NCBI RefSeq assembly: GCF_003363265.1
Contig: NZ_QRBF01000010.1
Location: forward strand, 62,001-126,000
Reading direction: 5' to 3'
Length of the DNA stretch: 64,000 bases
From: Dyella psychrodurans
GTDB taxonomy: Bacteria > Pseudomonadota > Gammaproteobacteria > Xanthomonadales > Rhodanobacteraceae
Shown: positions 7,887 to 16,384 of the stretch, in pieces
How the letters are laid out: every line of letters begins with the position of its first letter
Position numbering within the stretch: the first letter of the stretch is position 1
The notes under the pieces: model-generated
Seen by the model: only the letters and a program-made list of their open reading frames with translations
What the model was told of the DNA's origin: nothing
Database searches by the model: none
Program-made: the position numbers and the translations under genes

Positions 7887-9389
7887 GTGCGCAAGATCCT
7901 GCAATCCGCCCTGCTCGCCACCCTGATCATCGCCAGTGGCCCGGTCGCCATGGCCGCAGACGATGCCAAGGCTTCGTCCACGCAGGACACCGCGACCGCC
8001 GACGGATTCCACCTTCCGCCCTTTCCGGCCGATGCGCATGCCAGCCAGTCCGCCGTGGTCGACGGCCGCACGCTGAAGTACACCGTCACCGTCGGCACGC
8101 TGCCGGTGCGCGATGAAAAAGGCGATGTCACCGGCCAGGTGGTCTTTACCGCCTACACGATCCCGGGCAAGGACCGTCCCATCACCTTTGCGCTCAACGG
8201 TGGGCCGGGCGCATCGTCGGTGTATCTCAATTTCGGCGCGATCGGACCCAAGCGCGTGAACTTCGGCGTGGATGGCGACAATCCCTCCGATCCCGCCACG
8301 CTGCACGACAACCCGGGCACATGGCTCGGTTTCACCGATCTGGTCTTCATCGATCCGATCGGCACCGGCTACAGCCGTGCGCTGGTGCCCGATGACAAGG
8401 CCACCAAGCTGTTCTACAGCACCGACAACGACATCAAGTATCTCTCGCGCATCGTGTACGACTGGCTGGTGAAGAACGGCCGCATGGAGTCGCGCAAGTA
8501 TCTTGTCGGCGAAAGCTACGGCGGTTTCCGCGGTCCGCGCATCACCGAATATCTGCAGACTCAACTCGGTGTCGCGATGAACGGGCTGGTGTTGCTGTCG
8601 CCCTATCTCGACGGCGCATCGTCCGACGATGGCGATGTGTCGCCGCTGCCGTGGATGCTCACGCTGCCATCCATCGCCGCCGCGCATCTCGAACGCGAGC
8701 ACCGGCTGACGCCGGAGGCGATGGCGCCCGTCATCGATTACACGCGCACCGACTACGCCACCGCCTTGATGAAAGGCCGCAGCGACCCTGCCGCCACGGA
8801 CGCGATGATCCAGAAGGTCACCGAACTCACCGGCCTCGATCCCGTGTTCGTCAAACGCTCGGGCGGCCGCATCGAAACGCAGGCCTATCTGCGCGAGGTG
8901 TATCGCGCCGAAGGCAAGCTCGGCAGCCGCTACGATTCCAACGTGACCGCATGGGATCCGTTCCCCTACGCGCCGCATCAGGTCGGCGGCGATCCGATCC
9001 TCAACGGCATCATCGCGCCTACCACGACGGCGATGGTCAACTTCGTCACGCAGACGGTGGGCTGGAAATACTACGGTCGCTACAACGCACTGAGCTACGA
9101 CGTGAACAACCTCTGGCACGAGGACGACGATGCCAACAAGGGGTCCGTGAGCCAGTTGCGCCAGGCCGTCGCGAACGATCCCGGCCTGCACGTGCTGATC
9201 GCGCATGGCTGGGACGATCTCTCCTGCCCGTTCATGGCCTCCATCCTGGTCGTCGATCAGATGCCTGCGATGGGCGATTCTTCGCGCGTGCAGGTCAAGG
9301 AATATCCCGGCGGCCACATGTTCTACGCACGAACCAGCAGCCAGGCGACACTGCTGCAGGACGTCAAAGCGCTTTACGGTTCGCGTTGA
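7887..9389 (+). CDS. Secreted serine carboxypeptidase-like protein (peptidase family S10)
   Basis: About 500 residues. A signal peptide (LLATLIIASGPVAMAAD) precedes an alpha/beta-hydrolase domain. The nucleophile motif GESYGG (Ser about residue 210), the oxyanion segment NGGPGASS, HGWDDLSCP with the catalytic Asp, and PGGHMFY with the catalytic His match family S10, which removes C-terminal residues from peptides, generally at acid pH. Location is periplasmic or extracellular. I chose the GTG at 7887 because GAGGA lies 7 bases upstream; in-frame alternatives are ATG 7869 and ATG 7848. With the OPT transporter nearby it fits extracellular peptide degradation followed by uptake. Its 3' end overlaps the convergent small gene by 16 bp. 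Confidence 0.88.
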   Translation: MRKILQSALLATLIIASGPVAMAADDAKASSTQDTATADGFHLPPFPADAHASQSAVVDGRTLKYTVTVGTLPVRDEKGDVTGQVVFTAYTIPGKDRPITFALNGGPGASSVYLNFGAIGPKRVNFGVDGDNPSDPATLHDNPGTWLGFTDLVFIDPIGTGYSRALVPDDKATKLFYSTDNDIKYLSRIVYDWLVKNGRMESRKYLVGESYGGFRGPRITEYLQTQLGVAMNGLVLLSPYLDGASSDDGDVSPLPWMLTLPSIAAAHLEREHRLTPEAMAPVIDYTRTDYATALMKGRSDPAATDAMIQKVTELTGLDPVFVKRSGGRIETQAYLREVYRAEGKLGSRYDSNVTAWDPFPYAPHQVGGDPILNGIIAPTTTAMVNFVTQTVGWKYYGRYNALSYDVNNLWHEDDDANKGSVSQLRQAVANDPGLHVLIAHGWDDLSCPFMASILVVDQMPAMGDSSRVQVKEYPGGHMFYARTSSQATLLQDVKALYGSR

Positions 9390-9619
9390 GCCGATGAATC
9401 CTGCGCGGACGAAAGCGATGCCGGGTCCACGCCAGGGTGACGCTCGCGCCACGCCGCCAACGCCTCGCGGTAATGCTGTCGTGCATCTTCGTAGAGATCG
9501 AAGATGCACGGATCGCAGCCATTGCCGCAGCAGTCGCCGGGATCGGGCTCGACGGGCGGTCGAGGCGGCGGATCGTCGCTTGATGCGATATGAGCGGGGC
9601 TTGGCGTGTCGTCGTTCAT
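9374..9619 (-). CDS. Small oxidoreductase-like-domain protein
   Basis: An 81-residue protein with the motif DCCGNGCDPCIFDLYEDARQHYREALAAW, matching the short 'oxidoreductase-like' domain (Cys-Cys-x3-Cys-x2-Cys followed by an amphipathic helix). The cysteine cluster suggests metal or Fe-S binding; the biochemical role of the family is not established. The N-terminal 30 residues are Pro/Asp-rich and probably disordered, and the C-terminus is Ser/Gln-rich. In-frame upstream ATGs at 9640 and 9649 are alternative starts; none has a convincing ribosome binding site. Its 3' end overlaps the S10 peptidase gene. Confidence 0.68.
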   Translation of the reverse strand: MNDDTPSPAHIASSDDPPPRPPVEPDPGDCCGNGCDPCIFDLYEDARQHYREALAAWRERHPGVDPASLSSAQDSSAQREP

Positions 9620-9745
9620 CGGTACATGAAATTTTCTCATAGCCGACATGGCTCCGCATGCTGCCAACTTCAAGCGCATGCCTGGATACTGTGCAAGGCA
9701 GGCTCGACCTGAGCACATCCCATGGCTCCCACTTTGGATACCCCT

Positions 9746-10885
9746 ATGCGCCGCGTTTTCTCCCGTAGTTTTTGTCGCGTGTTTACCGGCCTTTTGCTGA
9801 CCACGCTTGCTGCCGGCACGTGTGCGATGGCGCAAACATCGTCGTCGCCCTATCGCATCGTCGGTTACGCCGGCGGCTGGAATCCGGTGCAGACCAAGGA
9901 CGTCGGCAAGATCGACACGCTCATCTTCGCCTTCGCGCATCCGAAGAACGGTCGCGTGACGATCGATGAAAAAGACTTGCCGCATCTGCGCGATCTCGTC
10001 GCGTTGAAAGTGATCAATCCGAAACTCAAGGTCGATATCTCGGTCGGCGGCTGGACCGTCGGCGGCTTTTCCGAAGCGGCCAGCAGCGAGGCCGGACGTC
10101 GGCTGTTTGCCGACACCGCTGCGCAACTGGTTGCCGATCAGCATGCGGATGGCATCGACGTGGACTGGGAATATCCCGGCCATCACGAATCGGGTATCAA
10201 GTCGAGCCCGCAGGACAAGACCAACTACACGCTGCTGTTGCAGGCGATCCGCGCCAGCCTCGATCGCGTCGGTGCCAAACACGGCCGTACCGGTGCCAAC
10301 CATTACACGCTCAGCGTGGCGATCGCCGACGGTCCCTTCGTCAGCGACATCGACATCGGCGCGATCAACCCGTATCTGGATTGGTTCAACCTGATGACGT
10401 ACGACTTCGTCAACGCCATGACGCCGACCACGGGACATCACACGGGCCTGCATGCCTCGGCGCTCATCGCGGGCGACGGACGTACGACCGATCGTGCCGT
10501 ACAGCAATTCCTGGCAGCTGGCGTGCCGCCGCAGAAGCTGTTGATCGGCGCTGCCCTCTACGGTCGCGAATTCGCCGATGTGAAACCCGATCACAACGGT
10601 CTCTACCAGACCTATGGGCACTACCAGGGCGGGCACGACTGGCCCGAACTGAAGCAGGATTTCATCAACAAGAACGGCTATGTGCGCTACTGGGACGATG
10701 CCGCGCAGGCACCCTGGCTGTGGAATGCGCAAACGCACCGATTCATCAGCTACGACGACCCGCAATCGATGGCCGCCAAGGCCGCATACGTCAAGGCGCA
10801 GCACCTGGGCGGCATCATGTATTGGGAGCAGTCGATCGATCCCAGCGACGAACTGCTGGACGACATGTGGCGCGGGCTGCGCTAA
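9746..10885 (+). CDS. Secreted GH18 chitinase
   Basis: About 379 residues: a signal peptide (RRVFSRSFCRVFTGLLLTTLAAGTCAMAQ) followed by a single glycoside hydrolase family 18 barrel. The catalytic DGIDVDWE motif (D-x-D-x-D-x-E, residues about 135-142) is complete, with the SVGGW strand-3 motif and the MTYDF substrate-binding segment. GH18 enzymes hydrolyse chitin or related GlcNAc polymers by substrate-assisted catalysis. No carbohydrate-binding module is present, unlike the second chitinase at 19289-20881. An in-frame ATG at 9722 would add eight residues before the signal peptide. A following methyltransferase gene is convergent. Confidence 0.9.
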   Translation: MRRVFSRSFCRVFTGLLLTTLAAGTCAMAQTSSSPYRIVGYAGGWNPVQTKDVGKIDTLIFAFAHPKNGRVTIDEKDLPHLRDLVALKVINPKLKVDISVGGWTVGGFSEAASSEAGRRLFADTAAQLVADQHADGIDVDWEYPGHHESGIKSSPQDKTNYTLLLQAIRASLDRVGAKHGRTGANHYTLSVAIADGPFVSDIDIGAINPYLDWFNLMTYDFVNAMTPTTGHHTGLHASALIAGDGRTTDRAVQQFLAAGVPPQKLLIGAALYGREFADVKPDHNGLYQTYGHYQGGHDWPELKQDFINKNGYVRYWDDAAQAPWLWNAQTHRFISYDDPQSMAAKAAYVKAQHLGGIMYWEQSIDPSDELLDDMWRGLR

Positions 10886-10909
10886 GCGCAGGCCCGCACC
10901 GGTCGTGCA

Positions 10910-11692
10910 TTACTTCGGCTTGCGGAAGCGATAGATGAATTGATCGGTATGGCCGCGGATCGAGGAATCGAAGACCTTGATCGTGTGCGGATCGTTCGGA
11001 TTGCGCAACACATTGCTCTCGCCGGCAAACACGAAGCCCACCGATTCCACCTGCTTCTTCACGATTTCCGGATCGATGCGATGCAGGGTGTCGGTGTCGG
11101 CCATGCCCGAGCCTGCCGGCGCAACGTGGTCGACCACCACGAACAAACCACCCGGCTTGAGTGCCGCATACACCTGCTTGTCGAACGCGACCGGATCGAC
11201 CTTGCCCATGAAGGCATCCGGATAGTCGTGATAGTTCTGCGAGGTAAAGACCAGATCGACCGAGTCGGGCACGGTCAGTTGCGCTGCGGGCTGTTTGAGC
11301 ACCGAGACATTCGCGTAGTGCGTATCGGCTGCGAGCTTGTCGGAGGTTGCCACGTTATCGGCATCCTCCTTGGCATATTCGTTCGGCCACAGCGCGTAGA
11401 CATGTCCCTGCGCACCGACGATACCGCTGAACACGCGCGTGAAATAACCGCTGCCCGGAATCAACTCCAGCACTTTCTGTCCTGGCTTCACTTCGCTGAA
11501 AACCATGATGTCCGTGATCTTGCGCCGGGCATCGTTGCTGGCGTCTTGCGCGCGGGCAGGATCGTTGACGGCAGCCTTAACGTAAGGTGGTACAAAGTGC
11601 ACGGCCTGCATGTGATTCGTTTGTGCGGTTTGCCCCAGGGTTGCTCCGGGAATGATCAGTGCCGCAAGCAAAGCGACGTGTATCGAACGCAT
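10910..11692 (-). CDS. Exported class I methyltransferase-fold protein
   Basis: A 260-residue protein preceded by AGGAGATC at a good distance. The N-terminus MRSIHVALLAALIIPGATLG looks like a cleavable signal peptide. The body is a class I SAM-dependent methyltransferase fold: ELIPGSGYFTRVFS corresponds to the SAM-binding glycine motif, DLVFTSQNYHDY to the acidic/motif IV strand, and LKPGGLFVVVDH to a later strand. This family of 'predicted methyltransferases' with signal peptides is widespread in Proteobacteria. The contradiction is that SAM is not known to be available in the periplasm, so the protein may bind another ligand or stay tethered. Function is unknown. Confidence 0.75.
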   Translation of the reverse strand: MRSIHVALLAALIIPGATLGQTAQTNHMQAVHFVPPYVKAAVNDPARAQDASNDARRKITDIMVFSEVKPGQKVLELIPGSGYFTRVFSGIVGAQGHVYALWPNEYAKEDADNVATSDKLAADTHYANVSVLKQPAAQLTVPDSVDLVFTSQNYHDYPDAFMGKVDPVAFDKQVYAALKPGGLFVVVDHVAPAGSGMADTDTLHRIDPEIVKKQVESVGFVFAGESNVLRNPNDPHTIKVFDSSIRGHTDQFIYRFRKPK

Positions 11693-11815
11693 GACGATCT
11701 CCTGATGAGGATGAGCCTCTGCAAAATTGTGCGCTCACCGGTCGATGCCGCCTACCTGACCTTTGGCCCATATGACGTCGCAGATTGCCCGCGAACGTCC
11801 GGAGCGTGCAGAGCG

Positions 11816-12436
11816 TCAACGCGTCGGATTGAGCAGGGGCCAGCGACCTAACTGCTCGTAGTGCCCCTTCCCTACCACGTTATGAATCAGCGCGACGCTT
11901 TCTATCTGCCATGCAATAGGCACGACCGGTGCCGCCTGCGGCAACTCCCGACGCCCGTAGGCCAGCGTGACGTGGGGCGTGAATTGGCGTTCGATATGTC
12001 GATGCAGGCCCACGTGCGCCAGCGCCGAGTTCAGATCGCGCCACAGCACAAGCATGGCATCGGGTACGAACGTGCCACGTAGTACGCAAGGTGGTTCGCG
12101 TCCGCGAAAGCTGGTGGCGTAATCCAGCGACCATAAGAACGACACAGCACAGAGCTGTTTTGCAGCCGCCCGGGCCTTCTCGACCACGTCCTCCGGCAAC
12201 TGCGGATAATCGCCGAGAAAATTCAACGTGGCGTGATAACGCTCGGACTTCACCCAGCGCGCACGCAGCTCGGGATATTGCTCCTGGATCAGCACCGCCG
12301 CGCGACCGATGGCATGACGCGTGGCCTCGTCCGGCATCAACGCGAAGAACAGACGGTGCGTCTCGGCAAGGGTGACGGGCGGTTGTCCGAAAAGCCCGAG
12401 CTGCGAGGCTTTTGACTGGGTGATACCGGCAGGCAT
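11816..12436 (-). CDS. thpR: RNA 2',3'-cyclic phosphodiesterase (2H superfamily)
   Basis: A 206-residue protein of the ThpR/LigT family with the two catalytic H-x-T/S-L motifs, HATLNFLG and HVTLAYG, that define 2H phosphoesterases, and the N-terminal HRLFFALMPDEATR strand typical of ThpR. These enzymes open 2',3'-cyclic phosphates on RNA ends and historically were scored as 2'-5' RNA ligases. The start MPAGITQSK (12436) is chosen by family length; the frame continues upstream to 12487. It is cytoplasmic and appears monocistronic. Confidence 0.85.
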   Translation of the reverse strand: MPAGITQSKASQLGLFGQPPVTLAETHRLFFALMPDEATRHAIGRAAVLIQEQYPELRARWVKSERYHATLNFLGDYPQLPEDVVEKARAAAKQLCAVSFLWSLDYATSFRGREPPCVLRGTFVPDAMLVLWRDLNSALAHVGLHRHIERQFTPHVTLAYGRRELPQAAPVVPIAWQIESVALIHNVVGKGHYEQLGRWPLLNPTR

Positions 12437-12498
12437 GGCTGAAAGCCTACTCCATCCCCGGGCGAAGGCGTACGTTAGGCTTAGCACCCCATCCGCCC

Positions 12499-13314
12499 AT
12501 GAACGAATGCATCATGACCAAGACACCGAACATCTCCGCGCATGACGCGCAGCCCATGCGCGATCGCGTCGTACTTGTCACCGGCGGCGCGCAGGGGATC
12601 GGTCGAGGCATCGCCCAGGCGGTGTTGGGCGCCGGAGGCTCAGTCATGATCGGCGATCTGGATGCCGAAGCCGGACGTGCCTGCCTGCAGGAATGGCAAG
12701 TTGGGCCACGCGCCGCATTTCACGCACTGGATGTCGCACGAGAAGCGAGCGTTCGACGCTGGACGGATGCAGCCCTTGCGCGGTTCGGCCACATAGACGG
12801 ACTGGTCAACAACGCCGGCATCGCCGATCCACATCAAGGGCCCTTGCACGAACTCTCGCTGGAGAAGTGGAACCGCTACCTGAGCACCAACCTGACCGGC
12901 GCGTTTCTCTGCAGCAAGCATGCACTGCCTGCGCTCGCCGCCGCGGGCGGCGCGATCGTGAACATCGCCTCCACCCGCGCGCTGCAATCCGAACCGGATA
13001 CCGAAGCTTACGCGGCCAGCAAAGGTGGATTGGTCGCGCTGACGCATGCCATGGCGGTAAGCGCAGGGCCCGCCGTTCGTGTCAACGCCATTCTGCCCGG
13101 CTGGATTGCGACCGATGCATGGAAGAATCCGAACGCTCGCCGTCACCCCAAGCTCAGTCGTCGCGACCATGCGCAGCATCCGGCCGGTCGCGTCGGTACG
13201 CCGGAAGACATCGGCGCTCTTGCGGTGTATCTGCTTGGCGCAGCCTCGGGCTTCGTCACGGGCCAGCACTTTGTCGTGGATGGCGGCATGACGATCAAGA
13301 TGCAGTACGTCTGA
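12499..13314 (+). CDS. SDR-family oxidoreductase
   Basis: About 271 residues, classical short-chain dehydrogenase/reductase. The Rossmann motif TGGAQGIGRG binds NAD(P), NNAG is the structural motif, the catalytic Ser is in VNIAST and the YxxxK pair is in AYAASKGG. The C-terminus carries the common GHFVVDGGM-type ending (here TGQHFVVDGGMTIKM). Asp in IGDLDAEAG after the second strand favours NAD over NADP. The substrate is unknown. In-frame alternative starts lie at 12514 and 12556. Confidence 0.85.
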   Translation: MNECIMTKTPNISAHDAQPMRDRVVLVTGGAQGIGRGIAQAVLGAGGSVMIGDLDAEAGRACLQEWQVGPRAAFHALDVAREASVRRWTDAALARFGHIDGLVNNAGIADPHQGPLHELSLEKWNRYLSTNLTGAFLCSKHALPALAAAGGAIVNIASTRALQSEPDTEAYAASKGGLVALTHAMAVSAGPAVRVNAILPGWIATDAWKNPNARRHPKLSRRDHAQHPAGRVGTPEDIGALAVYLLGAASGFVTGQHFVVDGGMTIKMQYV

Positions 13315-13343
13315 GCCACGCTCCGCACGAACTGTCGCAACGA

Positions 13344-13844
13344 TCAGCCTTCTTCGCGAAGGAACACCGGCAGATCCGTCGTCGGCGGTGGCGTGGACAT
13401 GCCGTACATCATCATGGCGACATGTCCTCGATGATACGTCGCATGGTTGACGACATGCAGCACGATGTCGCCGCGACGCATCGAGCCCTGCCCGCCGCCG
13501 ATAAAGGTGAAATGAATCGTTTCATCGAGCGCGTGTGCATCCAGCGTTTCCGCCAGGCGGATGTACCAATCGTTCGTAGCCGCCTGCGCCGCACGCAGCT
13601 CCGCGAATGCAGGGCAATCTTCCGGATTGCGCGTCGTGAACCCATGGGGAACGCCTTCCAAATGGGCTTTCCAGACAAGATCCATGCAATGCGCATGGTT
13701 GAGGGTGCGCAGGATGCTGCCGAAAACGATGGGCTGCGCGCGTGTCAACGCCGCCTCCGGCATCGCCGCCAATGACTGATAGAGCAAGCGATCGGCCCAG
13801 GCCCGATAACGGGTAAGCATCTGAAGGTGTCGAAGCTGCGACAT
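13344..13844 (-). CDS. DinB-family protein
   Basis: A 166-residue four-helix-bundle protein with AGGGATAA before the ATG. The conserved histidines of DinB/YfiT-like metal-binding proteins are present: LNHAHCMD in the second helix and HVVNHATYHRGHV near the end, which together make a three-His metal site. Members are often thiol-dependent S-transferases acting on low-molecular-weight thiols or xenobiotics; some are induced by DNA damage. The substrate here is unknown. The short upstream region contains an imperfect palindrome around two CCATGG boxes (13869-13923). Confidence 0.8.
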   Translation of the reverse strand: MSQLRHLQMLTRYRAWADRLLYQSLAAMPEAALTRAQPIVFGSILRTLNHAHCMDLVWKAHLEGVPHGFTTRNPEDCPAFAELRAAQAATNDWYIRLAETLDAHALDETIHFTFIGGGQGSMRRGDIVLHVVNHATYHRGHVAMMMYGMSTPPPTTDLPVFLREEG

Positions 13845-14129
13845 GCGTCTTATCCCTGCGACGAAGTGCCCCATGGTAACCGTGCAGCTATCGGACTCGG
13901 CACAGCCAATGGTCACCATGGGCTCATGTGTTCGCAAAAAGCCCGGTGCATCGTTCATCCGCGATTTGGTTTTCTCCAAAGTCAATCGGCACAGCACCTT
14001 GCAGGAATCAGGCAATGTGATGCACACAATGCCCGCTGAACACCGATGAACTTGTCCGTAAATACAGGTACTCCATCGAAAGTTTTCCCGCGTTTTCTGC
14101 TGTACGGTGCAAGCCTCGGAGGACACACC

Positions 14130-15269
14130 ATGAAAACGACCATGCTTTCTCTGCAATCCCTTCCGTCCAAGCGTGCCTGGCTGGTGCGCGCGGCGGCTGG
14201 CCTGATCGCTGCCGCTGCCGCGTTGACCGCGCTTCCCCAGAAGGCGAACGCGGGTGTGTTTATCGGCGTGGGCGTATCGGTCGGTTTTCCGCCGCCGGTC
14301 CTGCCGGTCTACGTGCAGCCTCCGCTCCCGGCACCGGGCTACATCTGGACGCCAGGTTATTGGGCATGGAACGGCGACGCGTATTACTGGGTGCCGGGCA
14401 CCTGGATTCTTCCTCCGTACTACGGAGCCCTGTGGACGCCTGGATATTGGGGCTGGTTCGGTGGTGTCTACGTTTTCCACGCCGGTTACTGGGGTCCTCA
14501 TGTGGGCTTCTATGGCGGCGTGAATTACGGTTTCGGCTACACCGGTCATGGCTACGCCGGCGGGCACTGGGGTCCGGGCGGCTTCTACTACAACCGTAGC
14601 GTCAACCAGTTCGGCGGCGTCCACGTGACCAATGTCTACAACCAGAGAATCGTCAACAACACCTACATAAACCGCACCAGTTACAACGGCGGCCGGGGCG
14701 GCCTGAGCGCGCGCGCGACGCCGCAGGAAAACTCCTTTGCGCGTGAACAACATACCGGCCCTGTTGCTGCCCAACAGCAGCAGATGAACATGGCGAGCCA
14801 TAATCAGGCGATGCTGGCGTCGGTCAACCACGGCAACCCGTCGATTGCGGCGACATCGCGCCCGGGCGGATTCACGGGTGCGGGCGTCACGCCTGCGCGC
14901 GGCGCGACGGGACAATTCTCGCCCGCGGCAGCGAATGCCCAGCGCATGAACAGCACGGCGATGCATCCGCAGGCAGGCAACAATGCGGCATTGCGTTCGG
15001 CGAACTTTGCGCCGCATGCGAATACGGCAAACATGGCGCGTCCCGCTGGAAATGCCAATCAGCCTGCGAACTTCAATCGCGCCAACTACACGGCGCACGC
15101 CGCTCCGATGAATACGTACCGCCAGCCGGCACCGCAGCCGCAGTACCACGCGCAGTCGTATCAACCACGCCAGGCCCCTGCGGCGGCACCCCGTGGCGGT
15201 AGCGCCCCGCGTGGTGGTGGTGGTGGTGGTGGCGGCGGTGGCGGCGCTCGCGATTCGCACCACGGCTGA
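14130..15269 (+). CDS. YXWGXW-repeat exported protein with glycine-rich tail
   Basis: A 379-residue exported protein. GGAGG lies 8 bases before the chosen ATG, and a long signal peptide (AWLVRAAAGLIAAAAALTALPQKANAG) follows. Residues about 55-150 contain aromatic repeats of the YXWxPGxW type (TPGYWAWNGDAYYWVPGTW and TPGYWGWFGG), characteristic of YXWGXW surface proteins. The middle is Asn/Ala/Gln-rich and low complexity, and the tail is a polyglycine run followed by ARDSHHG. Such proteins are probably envelope or extracellular structural components; no enzymatic residues are seen. A strong terminator follows at 15293. Confidence 0.8.
   Translation: MKTTMLSLQSLPSKRAWLVRAAAGLIAAAAALTALPQKANAGVFIGVGVSVGFPPPVLPVYVQPPLPAPGYIWTPGYWAWNGDAYYWVPGTWILPPYYGALWTPGYWGWFGGVYVFHAGYWGPHVGFYGGVNYGFGYTGHGYAGGHWGPGGFYYNRSVNQFGGVHVTNVYNQRIVNNTYINRTSYNGGRGGLSARATPQENSFAREQHTGPVAAQQQQMNMASHNQAMLASVNHGNPSIAATSRPGGFTGAGVTPARGATGQFSPAAANAQRMNSTAMHPQAGNNAALRSANFAPHANTANMARPAGNANQPANFNRANYTAHAAPMNTYRQPAPQPQYHAQSYQPRQAPAAAPRGGSAPRGGGGGGGGGGGARDSHHG
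15211..15246 (+). repeat. GGT/GGC trinucleotide repeat
   Basis: An uninterrupted run of about twelve GGT or GGC codons encodes polyglycine at the C-terminal end of the YXWGXW protein. Six or more identical GGT units in tandem are prone to in-frame slippage. Confidence 0.7.
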
Positions 15270-15292
15270 TACGCACTCAGTCTGAAACAACG

Positions 15293-15321
15293 AAAAGGCC
15301 CGCCGTAAGGCGGGCCTTTTT
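15293..15321 (+). terminator. Rho-independent terminator
   Basis: Perfect 10-bp stem (15295-15304 with 15309-15318), GTAA loop, T-run 15317-15321 on the plus strand, and an A-run on the left side that would give a T-run on the minus strand. It ends the YXWGXW gene and, being bidirectional, also the convergent DUF3014 gene. Confidence 0.9.
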
Positions 15322-15362
15322 CATGCGTGCCGAAGCAACGCAAACTCATGCTGTTTTACCGC

Positions 15363-16226
15363 TCAATGCGCGACCTGTTCGCCTACGAGCAATGTCCGGA
15401 TCATACGCAGCTTGGCCTTGAACTGAGCTTCGTTCTCAGGCCCCAGACGCACCATGAGCCTCTGTCCATTCGACAACGACTGCAGGCGCGGATCGACGAA
15501 TACGTAGTGTGAGCCAACGCGCGTCACGGCGATCGAATCGTGCAGTTCGGGCGCAGCCAGCATGTCGTCGATGGCCGCCAGGGCACGATCATTGAAATAA
15601 CCGCGCGGATAACCGAGCTCACGATACGCTTGCTGGAATAAGGGGTAATTGTGTTTGTACCAGGCCACCAGCGCATGTGGGTCCACGTTCTGCAGCACGG
15701 TCATGTACGGTGCGTAGCGATCGGCATTGTGCGCATCGATCAGAGTGACGCCATTGGCCTGGCTGGTCTGCATCGTGCCTTTGGGAGTGCGCAGCGGCAG
15801 GATGTGGGTGCTGCCGAAACTCTGCCTGGGCAGTGCATCTACGGTTGCCACGACGCGCGCGATGATCTGGCCAGGCACCAGCAATGTGCGCAGATCGCTG
15901 CCGTTCGCCAACGAAGAAAGCGCATCCATCACGCTGGCATCGCTGTCGGCCAAGGCAGGCAATGGCGTCGTGGATGCGGAAGCGGGATCGGCGTTGGCTT
16001 GTGCTATGGGATGCTGAATCGTCGATGCCGCACTTGCTGGCGCACTCGTAGCAGGCGTCGCAGGCAAAGACTGCACCGAGCTTGCCGTCGGTGTACTGGG
16101 TTGCATGGCCAACCGCACGAGGTATACACCTGCTGCCACGATGGCTGCCAACACGACGATCGCTATGATCCAGCTACCGTACGGCGTCTGCTTCTTTCTG
16201 ACTCTGTGGTTCACGATAGGGCCCAT
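15363..16226 (-). CDS. DUF3014 membrane-anchored protein
   Basis: A 287-residue protein with a short basic cytoplasmic start, one transmembrane segment (SWIIAIVVLAAIVAAGVYLV), a Ser/Thr/Ala/Pro-rich linker (residues about 45-95), and a soluble domain facing the periplasm. The segment YPLFQQAYRELGYPRGYFNDR is the hallmark of DUF3014 proteins of gammaproteobacteria, whose function is not known. It precedes, on the same strand, no obvious operon partner. The start at 16226 is supported by GGAG 12 bases upstream, slightly long. Confidence 0.85.
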   Translation of the reverse strand: MGPIVNHRVRKKQTPYGSWIIAIVVLAAIVAAGVYLVRLAMQPSTPTASSVQSLPATPATSAPASAASTIQHPIAQANADPASASTTPLPALADSDASVMDALSSLANGSDLRTLLVPGQIIARVVATVDALPRQSFGSTHILPLRTPKGTMQTSQANGVTLIDAHNADRYAPYMTVLQNVDPHALVAWYKHNYPLFQQAYRELGYPRGYFNDRALAAIDDMLAAPELHDSIAVTRVGSHYVFVDPRLQSLSNGQRLMVRLGPENEAQFKAKLRMIRTLLVGEQVAH

Positions 16227-16384
16227 TTCACAAAGGTTCTCCCATTGTGACAGGCATTAGTAGGATTTGTTCGATAGAACGCGGCGAACGTGCAACAAAG
16301 CCAACGCAATCCTGTCCGCGTTGGCTCCTCAAGTCGTCATGGAATCTTGCGCTGACGTGTGCGTCACATCGAACGAAGCACTTG

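Noticed and set aside
7776-9716. 646-codon minus-strand frame opposite the S10 peptidase
   Set aside because: Antisense to a clear S10 peptidase with GESYGG; translation has no recognisable domain.
13845-15290. Minus-strand open frame running from the DinB gene through the YXWGXW gene
   Set aside because: It is only an upstream extension of the DinB frame antisense to a gene with a clear signal peptide and RBS; DinB has its own AGGGA-led ATG at 13844.
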